A stretch of 64,000 nt of DNA from DTLC01 sp964555645 (GCA_964555645.1 CAZKTA010000002.1:186001-250000); one strand, 5' to 3'. Counted from the first letter of the stretch, positions 19,595-28,164 are shown. Made by a program: numbers and translations. Notes: generated by a model not told the origin, from the letters alone.

Positions 19595-20488
19595 CTAATT
19601 CAATGTTTTCCTGCGGAGCAGAGCCAACCCGCCAAGACCAACCAGAAGCAGAGCGATTGCCGTCGGCTCAGGTATGGCATTGAAATGAGCTATGATCCGC
19701 TCCTCACCCAAGGCATAACCGTAAATGGCAACCTCGTCCAGGGCACCCACCAAACCGTTAAAAACCCAAAATTGATGATTCTCAGCCCCGATTATGAGGT
19801 TTTGCCAGGTACCTGGCGGCCCTGAAAAAGCACCTGCACGCACATTCGTTCCCCTTCTTACAGCGTCAATCCACAATTCTGTCGTCGTGTTTGCACCGTC
19901 GTAACTGTACGTAACCACAACATGGTGCCAATTGCCGTCGGTGAGAATATTTGGTGGCCACGCGTACCAAGTTCCCCCTGGCACTCCCACAAACGGTTGC
20001 CCTGGATAGTTTCCTGCTGTGGCCATGCCGACCCAATAGTTACCTGTACCACCACTTGCCCGGGAAATGAAACGCGCATAAGTCTCGCTCGAAGTCGGAC
20101 TGGCCTTTACCCAAAATTCCAAGCTCAGAGTTGTCAAATTCGCCAGCCTGTATGGAACCGCTGCCCACTCGTTATCGGAAATCTCGATGAAATTGCCATT
20201 GCCACCGTCAACAGTGCCGTGGAACTGTGCCGCTCGGCCCAGGGCACCCGGCACAAGCGCTATGTCTGGCAGTAAACCACCTCTGTTCCTGTACCAACCC
20301 GGTGACAGGCCACCCGCTGCACTATCGGCGACTGTTTCTCCCGGGGCACTTGACGGATCCTCAAATCGCCAATACGCCAAAGGGTTATCGGATAAAACCG
20401 TACTTACATAATCTGCCCACGCTGTGCTGTTAAACAACAAACCACCACCAGCTACAATAATTGTAAGTGTCGTCTTTAACGTTTTCAT
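19595..20488 (-). CDS. Secreted LamG-domain protein with PEP-CTERM sorting signal
   Basis: 297 residues. A signal peptide (about 1-26, ending near AWA) is followed by a concanavalin-like LamG fold starting DNPLAYWRFEDPS and including LSLEFWVKASP, DGNWHHVVVTYSYDG and ALDEVAIYG. The C-terminus is a textbook PEP-CTERM tail: IPEPTAIALL, a hydrophobic helix, then the basic RRKTLN. It should be exported, probably bind carbohydrate, and be processed by the exosortase encoded upstream of this region. The start is well supported by GGAGGA about 7 bases before ATG 20488. Confidence 0.93.
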   Translation of the reverse strand: MKTLKTTLTIIVAGGGLLFNSTAWADYVSTVLSDNPLAYWRFEDPSSAPGETVADSAAGGLSPGWYRNRGGLLPDIALVPGALGRAAQFHGTVDGGNGNFIEISDNEWAAVPYRLANLTTLSLEFWVKASPTSSETYARFISRASGGTGNYWVGMATAGNYPGQPFVGVPGGTWYAWPPNILTDGNWHHVVVTYSYDGANTTTELWIDAVRRGTNVRAGAFSGPPGTWQNLIIGAENHQFWVFNGLVGALDEVAIYGYALGEERIIAHFNAIPEPTAIALLLVGLGGLALLRRKTLN

Positions 20489-20854
20489 AAACTGTTCCTC
20501 CGGCTATTCACCACCTTCACTTACCTATTTCCATTCTGGGGTTTTTGAGTACGCACCGGCTTAACCGGTCTATTTCTATATTTTTGCACTGACAACGATT
20601 TTGTCAAGCTTTTTTTAAAGAAAAAACCTTTGCCCAAAACCTCATCGTCGAAACCGAAACACAAGCTCATCATTTGCCCAACAAAAGATTTCCACGATAG
20701 GTCCGTTGCCGTGTCTTTGGCCGGATCAAGTAGTTTTAACGCACCGTAGTAAAGAAGCACTAAACGCCTCGCTGCCTACAAAGTGGCCCATGAACGTACG
20801 CTAACTGAATTAGCTCTACCGTGGAACTCAGGTTCAAGAAGGTGCTTTCCAACA
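20489..20854. other. Intergenic region with likely LamG-gene promoter
   Basis: 366 bases between asd and the LamG gene, both on the minus strand. A minus-strand TTGACA lies at 20607-20602, and an AT-rich AAATATAG stretch follows about 18 bases later. This is a plausible housekeeping promoter for the LamG gene. A 79-codon open frame crosses the region but includes the promoter-like element and has no recognisable product. Confidence 0.45.
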
Positions 20855-21871
20855 CTACACCTGCTGTAATTTAAGCAGTTCTTCGGCAATCTGGACCGCA
20901 TTTAAAGCGGCACCCTTAAGTAGCTGGTCGCCACTGACCCAAAAGCATAAACCGTTGTCAAAAGCGCAGTCCTTCCGAATCCGCCCAACAGCACAGTTAT
21001 CTTTATTACTGACAAACAGTGGCATTGGATATTCGCACTTCTCAGGGTTATCAACCACGTCCAGCCCGGGTGCGCGCCTGAGCACCTCAATTGCAGCTTC
21101 AACAGTCACCGGTTTTTCAAACTCTGCACTTACGGCCACTGAATGCGCACGGTACACCGGCACACGCACGCAAGTTATGCTCGCACGGAAAGTCGGGTGG
21201 TGCATGATCTTGCGGCCTTCATTTTGGAGTTTCATTTCCTCCTTTGTGTACCCATTCGGTAGGAAAACGTCTATGTGCGGCAAAAGGTTAAATGCAATCT
21301 GGTGCGGATAAACTTCCTTTGTGACCGGCTGGCCTTTAACAATTTGTTCGACTTGCCGTTGCAATTCGGCTATGGCTTTTGCTCCTGTGCCAGACACAGC
21401 TTGGTAACTCGCCGCAAAAACCCGCTTGCAGAAAAATGCCGCGTGCAACGGATAAAGCGCCATTAGCGCTATCGCCGTCGTACAGTTCGGATTAGCAATT
21501 ATGCCCTTGTGCAACTTGATGTCAGCACCGTTTATTTCGGGAATCACCAACGGCACGTCGTCGTCCATTCTGAATGCGCTGGAATTGTCTATGACCACGC
21601 ACCCAGATCGCGCGGCCGCTGGTGCGTATTGTTTCGAAATGCTGCTCCCTGCGCTGAACAAAGCTATATCCACTCCCTCGAAGCTGTCAGCTGTCAGCTC
21701 TTGGACAGGCAATTCCTCGCCATTGAACCTAAGTTTCTTGCCTGCCGAGCGCGCCGACGCGAGAAGAGTCAGTTTGCCAACGGGAAACTTACGCCGTTCC
21801 AAGGTGCTAATCATTTCTAGTCCGACTGCACCTGTGGCACCAACAACCGCAACATGTGGTTTTGGATTCAT
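20855..21871 (-). CDS. asd: Aspartate-semialdehyde dehydrogenase
   Basis: 338 residues, the usual length. It makes aspartate semialdehyde from aspartyl phosphate with NADPH in the lysine, diaminopimelate, threonine and methionine pathway. Visible are the NADP-binding GATGAVGLEM, the family stretch FSAGSSISKQYAP, NSSAFRMDDDVPLV, the catalytic Cys in NPNCTTAIALM and YQAVSGTGAKA. ATG 21871 starts directly at the Rossmann strand. The small membrane-protein gene at 21.9-22.4 kb lies 72 bases upstream on the same strand and may share its transcript. Confidence 0.96.
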   Translation of the reverse strand: MNPKPHVAVVGATGAVGLEMISTLERRKFPVGKLTLLASARSAGKKLRFNGEELPVQELTADSFEGVDIALFSAGSSISKQYAPAAARSGCVVIDNSSAFRMDDDVPLVIPEINGADIKLHKGIIANPNCTTAIALMALYPLHAAFFCKRVFAASYQAVSGTGAKAIAELQRQVEQIVKGQPVTKEVYPHQIAFNLLPHIDVFLPNGYTKEEMKLQNEGRKIMHHPTFRASITCVRVPVYRAHSVAVSAEFEKPVTVEAAIEVLRRAPGLDVVDNPEKCEYPMPLFVSNKDNCAVGRIRKDCAFDNGLCFWVSGDQLLKGAALNAVQIAEELLKLQQV

Positions 21872-21943
21872 ACAAAAGTTTAGGCCCGTAAATATAATCC
21901 TCAGCCGCCCGGTGTCAACCCGCCACAGTTATTTAACGAATAC

Positions 21944-22399
21944 CTAGACAATACGGTTGAGCTTTGATCGAATAAACTCGGCCAAGGCTTGCGGCTCGTC
22001 TGTACCGAGCCGGAAAATGCGACCGCTTTTCATAACTAGCTCCACTGCGTCAAAGCCAGAAACATTGTATAGCCAACCGCGTGGAATCCGTCTTATGCCC
22101 CAACCCCACCACCACGGGTTACGCACCGCCCGACATGAATCAATGTCCACAAGCTGAATTGTCTTCCGGATCGGGCCAGGACCAAACTGAACTGTTACGG
22201 TCGTGTCATTGACCGTTACAGTCATGCTCCCAAAAATCACCATGCATAACAATAACACTAGCCCCAATCCGCTAAGAAGTAATTCACCCCCAACTGCCTG
22301 TGTCTTCGGCATGCGCGCAGCCGAGCATGCCAGCACTACCAGCAAAGCGCCAATTACAAGAACCTGTACCCAACCTATCTGCGTGTGCCTGTAATACAT
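21944..22399 (-). CDS. Small membrane protein of unknown function, PH-like
   Basis: 151 residues. Two membrane helices (about 10-27 and 41-62) are followed by a beta-rich tail with VTVNDTTVTVQFGPGPIRKTI, a Trp-rich NPWWWGWGIRR and FRLGTDEPQALAEFI. This layout resembles bacterial two-helix proteins with a PH-like domain of unknown function. No catalytic residues can be recognised. It lies just upstream of asd on the same strand. Confidence 0.75.
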   Translation of the reverse strand: MYYRHTQIGWVQVLVIGALLVVLACSAARMPKTQAVGGELLLSGLGLVLLLCMVIFGSMTVTVNDTTVTVQFGPGPIRKTIQLVDIDSCRAVRNPWWWGWGIRRIPRGWLYNVSGFDAVELVMKSGRIFRLGTDEPQALAEFIRSKLNRIV

Positions 22400-22529
22400 G
22401 TCAATCTACGTCACCCGACAAAAGCTTAACCATTTCGCTTAGCATTACAAGGCGCGCTGAACTGGAACTGGTTTGCCCGATCATTTTGGTTTTGCGGGAG
22501 CCATATTTTCTGAGTATTTTAGCTGCGGT

Positions 22530-22603
22530 TGTCCGGTGGTGTAATGGTAGCACACGGGCCTTTGGAGCCTTTGGTCCTGGTTCGAATCCAGGCCGGACAG
22601 CCA
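22530..22603 (+). tRNA. tRNA-Gln (anticodon TTG), CCA encoded
   Basis: The 74-base cloverleaf folds by eye. The acceptor stem is TGTCCGG / CCGGACA, followed by discriminator G and an encoded CCA. The D-arm is GTGT-AATGGTA-GCAC, and the T-arm is CCTGG-TTCGAAT-CCAGG. The anticodon loop CTTTGGA gives anticodon TTG, reading CAA. The closing 27-43 pair of the anticodon stem is C-T and the next is G-T, so that stem is weak at its base. The D-arm GTGTAATGGTAGCAC is typical of bacterial tRNA-Gln. Confidence 0.95.
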
Positions 22604-22605
22604 TT

Positions 22606-22627
22606 TTACGGAACGTGCGCCGTAAAT
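22606..22627 (+). terminator. Hairpin after tRNA-Gln
   Basis: Inverted repeat TTTACGG / CCGTAAA with an 8-base loop starts a few bases after the CCA end of the tRNA. It could end or process the tRNA transcript. The following bases are only moderately T-rich (TTCAGTTGCTTCATTTTG), so a strict intrinsic terminator is uncertain. Confidence 0.35.
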
Positions 22628-22648
22628 TCAGTTGCTTCATTTTGAGAT

Positions 22649-23023
22649 ATGAACCAGCCAGTTGCGCTTGTGTTGTACGAAACACTTATGCCGGGTAGCC
22701 GATTGGTCAACGGCCTTCAGGACTTGGGCTACCGGGTCGCATCACTTCACGAGCCTTCGCTACTAGTAGCTTGTGCACAGCAGGAAAAACCGTTGGTTGT
22801 ATTGGCCGACCTCGAGTCAACGCGTGGAAATGTGTGTGCAGCGATTGCAAACCTTCGAAAGGACGCAACCACCAAGCACATCCCGGTGATAGCTTTCGGA
22901 GAGGACACAAATGCCCATCTGCGCGAAGCGGCGCACGCAGCAGGTGCAACACTTTTAGCAAGCAAAGCCGGCCTTTTGGAACAGCTCGAAGCCTTGCTTG
23001 ATCAAGCCTTAAATGTGGACTAA
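22649..23023 (+). CDS. Stand-alone receiver-like protein, partly degenerate
   Basis: 124 residues, the size of a single receiver domain. The middle strand VVLADLEST keeps an Asp where the phosphoacceptor should be, and Lys is kept in LLASKAG. The N-terminal acidic pair is replaced by YE in LVLYETL, and the switch Thr/Ser position reads IAFGEDT. It could therefore bind phosphate poorly or act as a phosphorylation-independent adaptor. It begins 45 bases after tRNA-Gln on the same strand and might be read through from it. No kinase gene is adjacent. Confidence 0.75.
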   Translation: MNQPVALVLYETLMPGSRLVNGLQDLGYRVASLHEPSLLVACAQQEKPLVVLADLESTRGNVCAAIANLRKDATTKHIPVIAFGEDTNAHLREAAHAAGATLLASKAGLLEQLEALLDQALNVD

Positions 23024-23245
23024 CGGCTATTTGGATTCTCAGGACCGGGGCTTTAAGCCGAATCAATCGGCCTAAGATCATTCCGTTTCAGCTAACTGCA
23101 AGTCGCTGCCTGTAATACAATGGCAGGATTACGGTTTGCGAAGGCACTATTGCAAGCAACCTAACAACCAAAATTGCCCCCCACCACACCACCGACAAGG
23201 CAGATAAATCTGTCTCAGCTGGAAGAAAACCGCTGAAATATGCAT

Positions 23246-23899
23246 CTAGCTTTTCCGCCCCAAAAACCTACGCCCGAACAAAATGCCCAGCCCCACACAG
23301 ACCAAAATTACACTGCTAGGCTCGGGAACCGCAATGTATTGAAAGCACGGGAAAAGCGCCACTGCTTTAAACGGTCCGTAGTACGGCTCAGGACTAGGTG
23401 GGGGCGGAGCACTGAAATAGCAAAAATCCCACCCAGTTAAAACAGGTATTCCAGAAATGCTGTAAATAAACCAATCCCCTGGCCCAAACTGCTGATCGCC
23501 TGTATGCACAAATAATATGTCAAACATCCCATCGCCGTCGGCCTTGTACGCGTTGGCTCCCGTGCCAATAAGCCAATCGTCGGACCCGCTGCTGGACCCT
23601 ACAAAGCTAAAGGTCAGGCTTGTCGGGTTAAAAACTGGATTCAGGTTGAACCAAAGCTTCTGCACAACGTTAGTACCATATGGACTAGTGTTCACGACGG
23701 TCAGGTTTACCGCACCGTTATCCCCTTCGAATATTGCTACCACCCACGGTGCCCCCAACGGCCCCGCACTTTCCAAGGGCATGAATCTGTAATCGAAACT
23801 TAAAAAACAAGTAGGAACAATTGCCCGCACCGGCAGCGCAGTTGCTACCAGAATCAGTGCCGCAAGTAACTTTGTAGTTAGGCTGATACGTGTTTTCAT
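23246..23899 (-). CDS. PEP-CTERM protein, paralogue of the one at 24.8 kb
   Basis: 217 residues. A signal peptide (about 1-26) precedes a beta-rich domain with KLWFNLNPVFNPTSLTF, FVGSSSGSDDW and an acidic KADGDGMFDILF loop that looks like a calcium-binding DxDGxxD motif. The end is VPEPSSVILV, a hydrophobic helix and basic RRFLGRKS, a standard PEP-CTERM tail. The protein at 24755-25411 shares the NLNPV, VGSS and ADGDG blocks, so the two are duplicates. A presumed exosortase substrate. Function beyond surface location is unknown. Confidence 0.92.
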   Translation of the reverse strand: MKTRISLTTKLLAALILVATALPVRAIVPTCFLSFDYRFMPLESAGPLGAPWVVAIFEGDNGAVNLTVVNTSPYGTNVVQKLWFNLNPVFNPTSLTFSFVGSSSGSDDWLIGTGANAYKADGDGMFDILFVHTGDQQFGPGDWFIYSISGIPVLTGWDFCYFSAPPPPSPEPYYGPFKAVALFPCFQYIAVPEPSSVILVCVGLGILFGRRFLGRKS

Positions 23900-23940
23900 G
23901 CCGCCAATCCGCTGAGGTCCACTTCTTTGTTTTAAATATG

Positions 23941-23964
23941 GGTTTTTTTAACGCAATTTGTCAA
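23941..23964 (-). promoter_or_regulatory. Candidate promoter of the 23.2 kb PEP-CTERM gene
   Basis: Minus-strand TTGACA (23964-23959), an 18-base spacer, then CATATT, followed by TTTAAA. The -35 hexamer is a perfect match and the -10 a 4/6 match. It lies about 40-65 bases before the ATG at 23899. The same CTTGACAA core is found ahead of three neighbouring minus-strand genes. Confidence 0.5.
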
Positions 23965-24687
23965 GTAGAAAAAGCTAAACACTTATGAATATGCAACTGC
24001 GGCCTTAAAAAGCACATAAGGCCCAAAGTGGCATTTTCGCGCTAGCCTATTGTGACCTATTGTGTACGCGCAAGGCGAAAGTTAAGTGGCGAATTCGCCC
24101 CAAAACTGTTCCAGAGAGGCAAAGGCCCTTTCCAGTGACTGCTTTTCCTTTCTCTCTTGCTGGGTGCTAAAAAGGCCATTTTGCGTTGGCGCAATTCGCA
24201 TGTTTTCAAAAATCTCTAAGGGCGGCATTCGAAAAACATCCACTTCTCAATACCCTGCCAGTCAGCCACATGCAAAGAATTCATCACCAAAGCACGCGGC
24301 GCAAATTGCGGATAGGTACAGTGTGAAACGGCGTTCGTTGAATTACCGATTTCGTAGTCAAATGCCGCAGATCACCTTGCCCTATCTCTTTTTTGATCTG
24401 GTTTCTCGACTCAAGCTAGCACGAGTCATGTGCTTCTCCTGTTTTAGTCAACCCCGGGAGAACCTTTAAACCAGCCGTGATTGCCAAGGCTGATGTAAAC
24501 ATCAGCACAGTATTTTTTGCCTGGTCGAGTTTCAATGGTAACAAGCCAAGACTTGTCGCCACCGACGGAGTACGAGTGTTCCCGTCACCGCTTTACCATC
24601 GTCCAAGGTTCGGAAAGGCAATCCATCTGCGCTAAGCCATGGCACTCGGACACTTCGATTTCCCAACCACTGAAATAAGGGTGCCTA
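23965..24687. other. Gap with a possible decayed reading frame (24444-24680, minus)
   Basis: No intact gene. On the minus strand from about 24680 to 24444 one frame reads like protein but holds an internal TGA at 24587-24585. Before the stop it has HPYFSGWEIEVSECHG; after it, SYSVGGDKSWLVTIETR, KKYCADVYISLGNHGWFKGS and GVD, then TAA. It has no usable start. It may be a small pseudogene, or chance. The plus-strand frame at 24086-24469 shows no protein-like features. Confidence 0.3.
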
Positions 24688-24718
24688 AAACAAAAGCCCT
24701 GCCGCCGCGGCAGGGCTG
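24688..24718 (-). terminator. Intrinsic terminator of the 24.8 kb PEP-CTERM gene
   Basis: On the minus strand a 10-bp GC-rich stem (AGCCCTGCCG / CGGCAGGGCT, 3-base loop) is followed by TTTTGTTTT. It lies about 36 bases past the stop of the PEP-CTERM gene. This is the clearest intrinsic terminator in the window. Confidence 0.88.
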
Positions 24719-24754
24719 TATCGAGAAAACCAAGACTACCTGACTGCCACTTGC

Positions 24755-25411
24755 CTATCTCCTAAATCGCCTGACGAGAAATGCACATGCACACAAACCT
24801 GCAAGGGCCAGGATTTGTGGTTCAGGGACACAAATGTAGGTGGCACATGGAATGTATGCCGCTGCATAAAACGGCCCGATGTTCCCCGCTGGTGCGCTGA
24901 GATACCAGAAATCTGACGCACTCAATCCCGGTATTCCAGTGATGTCATAAGCGATCCATTCCCCTGCCGAAAAGCAATCTGGCAAGTATTGGTGTGGCAA
25001 ACCCCAAGGCGTAGCAAACGCGAACAATATGTCGTACTTGCCGTCCCCGTCGGCCTTAAACCTATCAACGCCTTTCCCAATCACCGGCATCTCAAAGCTC
25101 CCGCTTGAGCCAACATAATTGAAAACCAACTTCGTCGGGTCAAGCACTGGATTTAAGTTAAACCACAGCTTCTCAACCACTTGCTCTCCAAGAGTAGCAC
25201 TGTTTTGTATCGTCATACGCACGCCCCCACCAACCAAATCGTCCACAGTGGCTACAACCCACGGAATATCCATGGACATGGGCGGCGGTCCCATAAACAC
25301 ATATTCAAAACTGAAGACGTACGTGAGAGCATTAACCTTTGCGGGCAGGAGTATTGCCGCAACAGTTAACAGCATCGTTCCCGCAGTTCTTAACTTACGG
25401 CGTAATTTCAT
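24755..25411 (-). CDS. PEP-CTERM protein, paralogue of the one at 23.2 kb
   Basis: 218 residues. A signal peptide (about 1-28, ending near VNA) precedes the same domain as the 23.2 kb protein: KLWFNLNPVLDPTKLVF, YVGSSGSFEMPVIGKG, and the acidic loop RFKADGDGKYDILF. The tail VPEPQILALAG, hydrophobic helix and RRFRR make a PEP-CTERM signal. An 850-base gap separates the two paralogues. It has its own promoter-like element upstream and a strong terminator downstream, so it is probably a single-gene transcript. Confidence 0.92.
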   Translation of the reverse strand: MKLRRKLRTAGTMLLTVAAILLPAKVNALTYVFSFEYVFMGPPPMSMDIPWVVATVDDLVGGGVRMTIQNSATLGEQVVEKLWFNLNPVLDPTKLVFNYVGSSGSFEMPVIGKGVDRFKADGDGKYDILFAFATPWGLPHQYLPDCFSAGEWIAYDITGIPGLSASDFWYLSAPAGNIGPFYAAAYIPCATYICVPEPQILALAGLCACAFLVRRFRR

Positions 25412-25480
25412 TTTTACGGTCCCGGTCTAGTTTTTTATAACTCGGTTTGCGGGCGATTTCACACGACCGCAACTTATCCC

Positions 25481-25509
25481 ATTTAAGCAATTGCATCAAA
25501 AATTGTCAA
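25481..25509 (-). promoter_or_regulatory. Candidate promoter of the 24.8 kb PEP-CTERM gene
   Basis: Minus-strand TTGACA (25509-25504), exact 17-base spacer, then TTAAAT (25486-25481), a 4/6 match to the -10. It lies about 70 bases before ATG 25411. Of the repeated TTGACA elements in this region this has the best spacing. Confidence 0.55.
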
Positions 25510-25623
25510 GGGAAAAAATTGCAATTTTACCTTCGTCAATTAGCTCAATGCGATTGCTAAATGGACTGTTTTTAGGAGTCATTAAGCGTTTCACTAAAAA
25601 CCAACCATCGTACAGCGTAACTT

Positions 25624-26610
25624 TCACTCTGCCAGCCACCTAAGACGGTAAAACATTTGTCCACTTGCCACAGAGTCGGTGACCCATAACCAACCCATTG
25701 CCTCGGCCGGTGTGCCCGGCCAATCAGCCCACGCGCTCGGCAAGACCAAATCCGTCGAGACCTGAAGCACGGCATCTCGCAAATGGACTGGCCACGAGAT
25801 CACGACCTGGGGCGAGGAAATGCAAATGTGTAATGGACCCGACACAGTCAGGTTCAGAGTCCAGCCAAGCGCTATTTCGCCCGAATCTGAACTGGAGTCA
25901 TCCACGACAAACAAACCCCAGACGCCGTTCGGGTTAGTGTCTTTGAACACAGCCAATGCAGCGGGTGCATTTGAACTACCGACCGGTGCAGGGGCTGGCA
26001 AATCAAATGGCAGCCCGCGTCGCCCAAACGCCAAATAACCGTTTGTGGGTCTAAAAACGCCCGACTGCAAATTGGTGTGCACCGGCAATTGGTGTGCGGC
26101 ATCGTCGTCAAATGTTAGCGTCAGGTTCGTAACACTAAGCCGTTCCTGACCCCCAACTTGGGCCATAAGAACGGCCTGTTGGCCTTGCGGGCCTACCAGC
26201 AAAACTGTCACATCACTAGGGAAACTATGCGACAAACCATGAATTGTAACTGTGACGGCTGTTATTGTGCAGCCCAGCAGATTACTAACTATTGTGGTTG
26301 AGGGATATGGCTTTGACCTTGTTGGTGGGTTTAGACTGTCGAGGATTTCAATGCGATTTGTGTTCGAAAACGAATACAGCATGCCAGCATTGCACTCAAC
26401 ATGACCCAAGACAGCCATCCAAATAATCAAGAGCAGCCCGATTAACAGCCCCAAACTACAACCTTGCCCGAGCTGAACTGCAAAACCCCGTGCAATTTGG
26501 GTGTGTCCGTGCATACTGGGAACGTTGTCCCCAAACATGTTACTGTCCAGCCGACGCCGTCCAAGCTGATGCCTTTTGGACGCAAAGCCGACAGGGCGAC
26601 AATTTAGCAC
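25624..26610 (-). CDS. Secreted protein with proprotein-convertase P-like domain and C-terminal FYR module
   Basis: 328 residues. A hydrophobic segment around 47-68 acts as signal or anchor. Next comes a jelly-roll region like a P domain: VTVTIHGLSHSFPSDVTVLLVGPQG, TLTFDDDA and NGVWGLFVVDDSSSDSGEIALGWTLNLTV. The end (VVISWPVHLRDAVLQVSTDL ... MFYRLRWLAE) is a short module seen at the C-termini of many verrucomicrobial secreted proteins. There is no peptidase domain and no PEP-CTERM tail. The GTG at 26610 has a strong AGGAGGGG just upstream; ATG at 26514 would give a more usual signal-peptide length. Confidence 0.8.
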   Translation of the reverse strand: MLNCRPVGFASKRHQLGRRRLDSNMFGDNVPSMHGHTQIARGFAVQLGQGCSLGLLIGLLLIIWMAVLGHVECNAGMLYSFSNTNRIEILDSLNPPTRSKPYPSTTIVSNLLGCTITAVTVTIHGLSHSFPSDVTVLLVGPQGQQAVLMAQVGGQERLSVTNLTLTFDDDAAHQLPVHTNLQSGVFRPTNGYLAFGRRGLPFDLPAPAPVGSSNAPAALAVFKDTNPNGVWGLFVVDDSSSDSGEIALGWTLNLTVSGPLHICISSPQVVISWPVHLRDAVLQVSTDLVLPSAWADWPGTPAEAMGWLWVTDSVASGQMFYRLRWLAE

Positions 26611-26652
26611 TGCCCCTCCTTTTTACAGCAGTTTTACAGAATTGCTAATGTA

Positions 26653-28164
26653 CTACTTACCGAACAACTCGAGCTGGTTTTTAGCCTGCTCAAGCTCGGC
26701 ATAGAACAATCTGCGCTGCTCCTCGATTAGCTTGCGCTGTTCTTCGATGAACTTGCGCTGCACCTCGATCAGGTCAGTCTGCGTCTCGATAATGGCTGAC
26801 GCTTTGGTAGCCAGTTCACGCTCTAAATCCAGTACAGTGACACTATGGCTCAGTTGGTATGCTGGTTGATTGTAAATGAGCTCTGTATCGCCGTTACCGC
26901 CTCCGTTGCCATATTCACTGCCAGAAAGGCGCATTATCATCCGGGAGTAAAACTTGTCGTACCTGTAACGCTTTTGGCGCTTCCGATGATTGAGGCCAGT
27001 TCCGTTTCCATTCCGTGCCAATGCACGTTCGGGCACAGAAATCTGATCCCTAGCGACCGTTGCCGCCGGTTTTTCTGCAGGAGCTGCATGCACATTAACT
27101 TGCGCAGCAACGGGTGTTTGGACCTGTTCAACAGTTTGAAGCGGCTTGTGCTTTCCGCTTGTAACAGCCGCTTGACGCGGCTTGCTCCAAGCACGATACA
27201 CAAGCACAAATACACCTACTAGAAACAAACCCAAGAAAACAGCAGCCTGCCAAACAAAATTCGAGCCGCTAGTAATCGCCCCTTCAACGCCCCCGACGGA
27301 ACTTTCCGCAGCAAGTTCTTCGGCTTGTTGATCCTGATTAACCAAAAACTGGGCTAAGCTGGAACTAGCCAGTTTGTCACCAGGCTGGAAATCTTCATAT
27401 CGCTGCCCTGGTAAAAACGACACTCCCTTGGCAACCGCTTTGAGGGAAACAAGATCGGATTCAGCCCGCTCTGGCATCACCCCAACAAAGTCTAAAACGT
27501 GCACTCGACCCAAGTATCGAACGACGTAGTTCACCACTGCTTTTCCCCCGCTAACAGCCTTGATTGCCCATTCAACCCTGTGCGTCGTCGGCTCATACAT
27601 TGGTTCGAGTGTCCAATCAACCGACTCGACAACGGGTGCTCCAGAACCACCCTGAACTTCGCGTTGGCGTGCTGCCATTTGACGAATGGCCGAAAGGATC
27701 ACTTCTGAGTCCAAACCGGCTGCGTCGTCGTCCTTTACGTGACCTGGCTCGCTAAGCTCTACCAAAGCAAACCACTCGCCTGATGGCGGAATTAGAAATC
27801 CGACGAGGTTTTTGGGGACGGGATTTCGAAGTTGCTCAATAAGCAGACGTGCGCTGCGCTCGTCAGCAAACCTGTAATCCGCCGGGATCTCCATTTCGGC
27901 GACGCCGGCGAGATTCACTTTTGCAGGGCCGACAACCCAATGCACACGCTGGGGTGCCGGCTGTGGGGCCAACTGCAACCCAGGCCCAAGATGCCCAACT
28001 GTGTTACCTCCGGCCCCTGCTATCGTGATCCCTTGGTCCTGCCCGCCACAGGCCCACGGGAACACACAAGCCAAAATCAGTACCGATCCCGCCAGCGACG
28101 CTCTGAACTGTCCTCGGTTGGCGGGGGGAACAAACAGCTTCGACAACCTTAACATTGCGCACAT
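26653..28164 (-). CDS. DUF2167-family membrane protein with coiled-coil tail
   Basis: 503 residues. A signal peptide (about 20-40) leads into a DUF2167 domain (about 60-275) with GPAKVNLAGVAEMEIPADYRF, GHVKDDDAAGLDSE, WALKA-like WAIKAVSGGKAVVNYVVRYLGR and VGVMP. A membrane helix (about 305-325), a disordered linker and a C-terminal coiled coil follow. The coil is built from near-exact heptads (IEVQRKF, IEEQRKL, IEEQRRL). The DUF2167 family has no established function. The coiled coil suggests oligomers inside the cell. ATG 28155 may be the true start (see findings). Confidence 0.82.
   Translation of the reverse strand: MCAMLRLSKLFVPPANRGQFRASLAGSVLILACVFPWACGGQDQGITIAGAGGNTVGHLGPGLQLAPQPAPQRVHWVVGPAKVNLAGVAEMEIPADYRFADERSARLLIEQLRNPVPKNLVGFLIPPSGEWFALVELSEPGHVKDDDAAGLDSEVILSAIRQMAARQREVQGGSGAPVVESVDWTLEPMYEPTTHRVEWAIKAVSGGKAVVNYVVRYLGRVHVLDFVGVMPERAESDLVSLKAVAKGVSFLPGQRYEDFQPGDKLASSSLAQFLVNQDQQAEELAAESSVGGVEGAITSGSNFVWQAAVFLGLFLVGVFVLVYRAWSKPRQAAVTSGKHKPLQTVEQVQTPVAAQVNVHAAPAEKPAATVARDQISVPERALARNGNGTGLNHRKRQKRYRYDKFYSRMIMRLSGSEYGNGGGNGDTELIYNQPAYQLSHSVTVLDLERELATKASAIIETQTDLIEVQRKFIEEQRKLIEEQRRLFYAELEQAKNQLELFGK

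Noticed and set aside
20521..20760. 79-codon minus-strand frame upstream of the LamG gene
   Set aside because: It contains the TTGACA and AT-rich promoter-like stretch, has no recognisable product, and its composition is not codon-like.
22401..22685. 94-codon minus-strand frame
   Set aside because: It runs antisense across tRNA-Gln, so it is a by-product of the tRNA sequence.
24086..24469. 127-codon plus-strand frame
   Set aside because: No recognisable domain and no start signal. The better protein-like signal in this gap is on the opposite strand.
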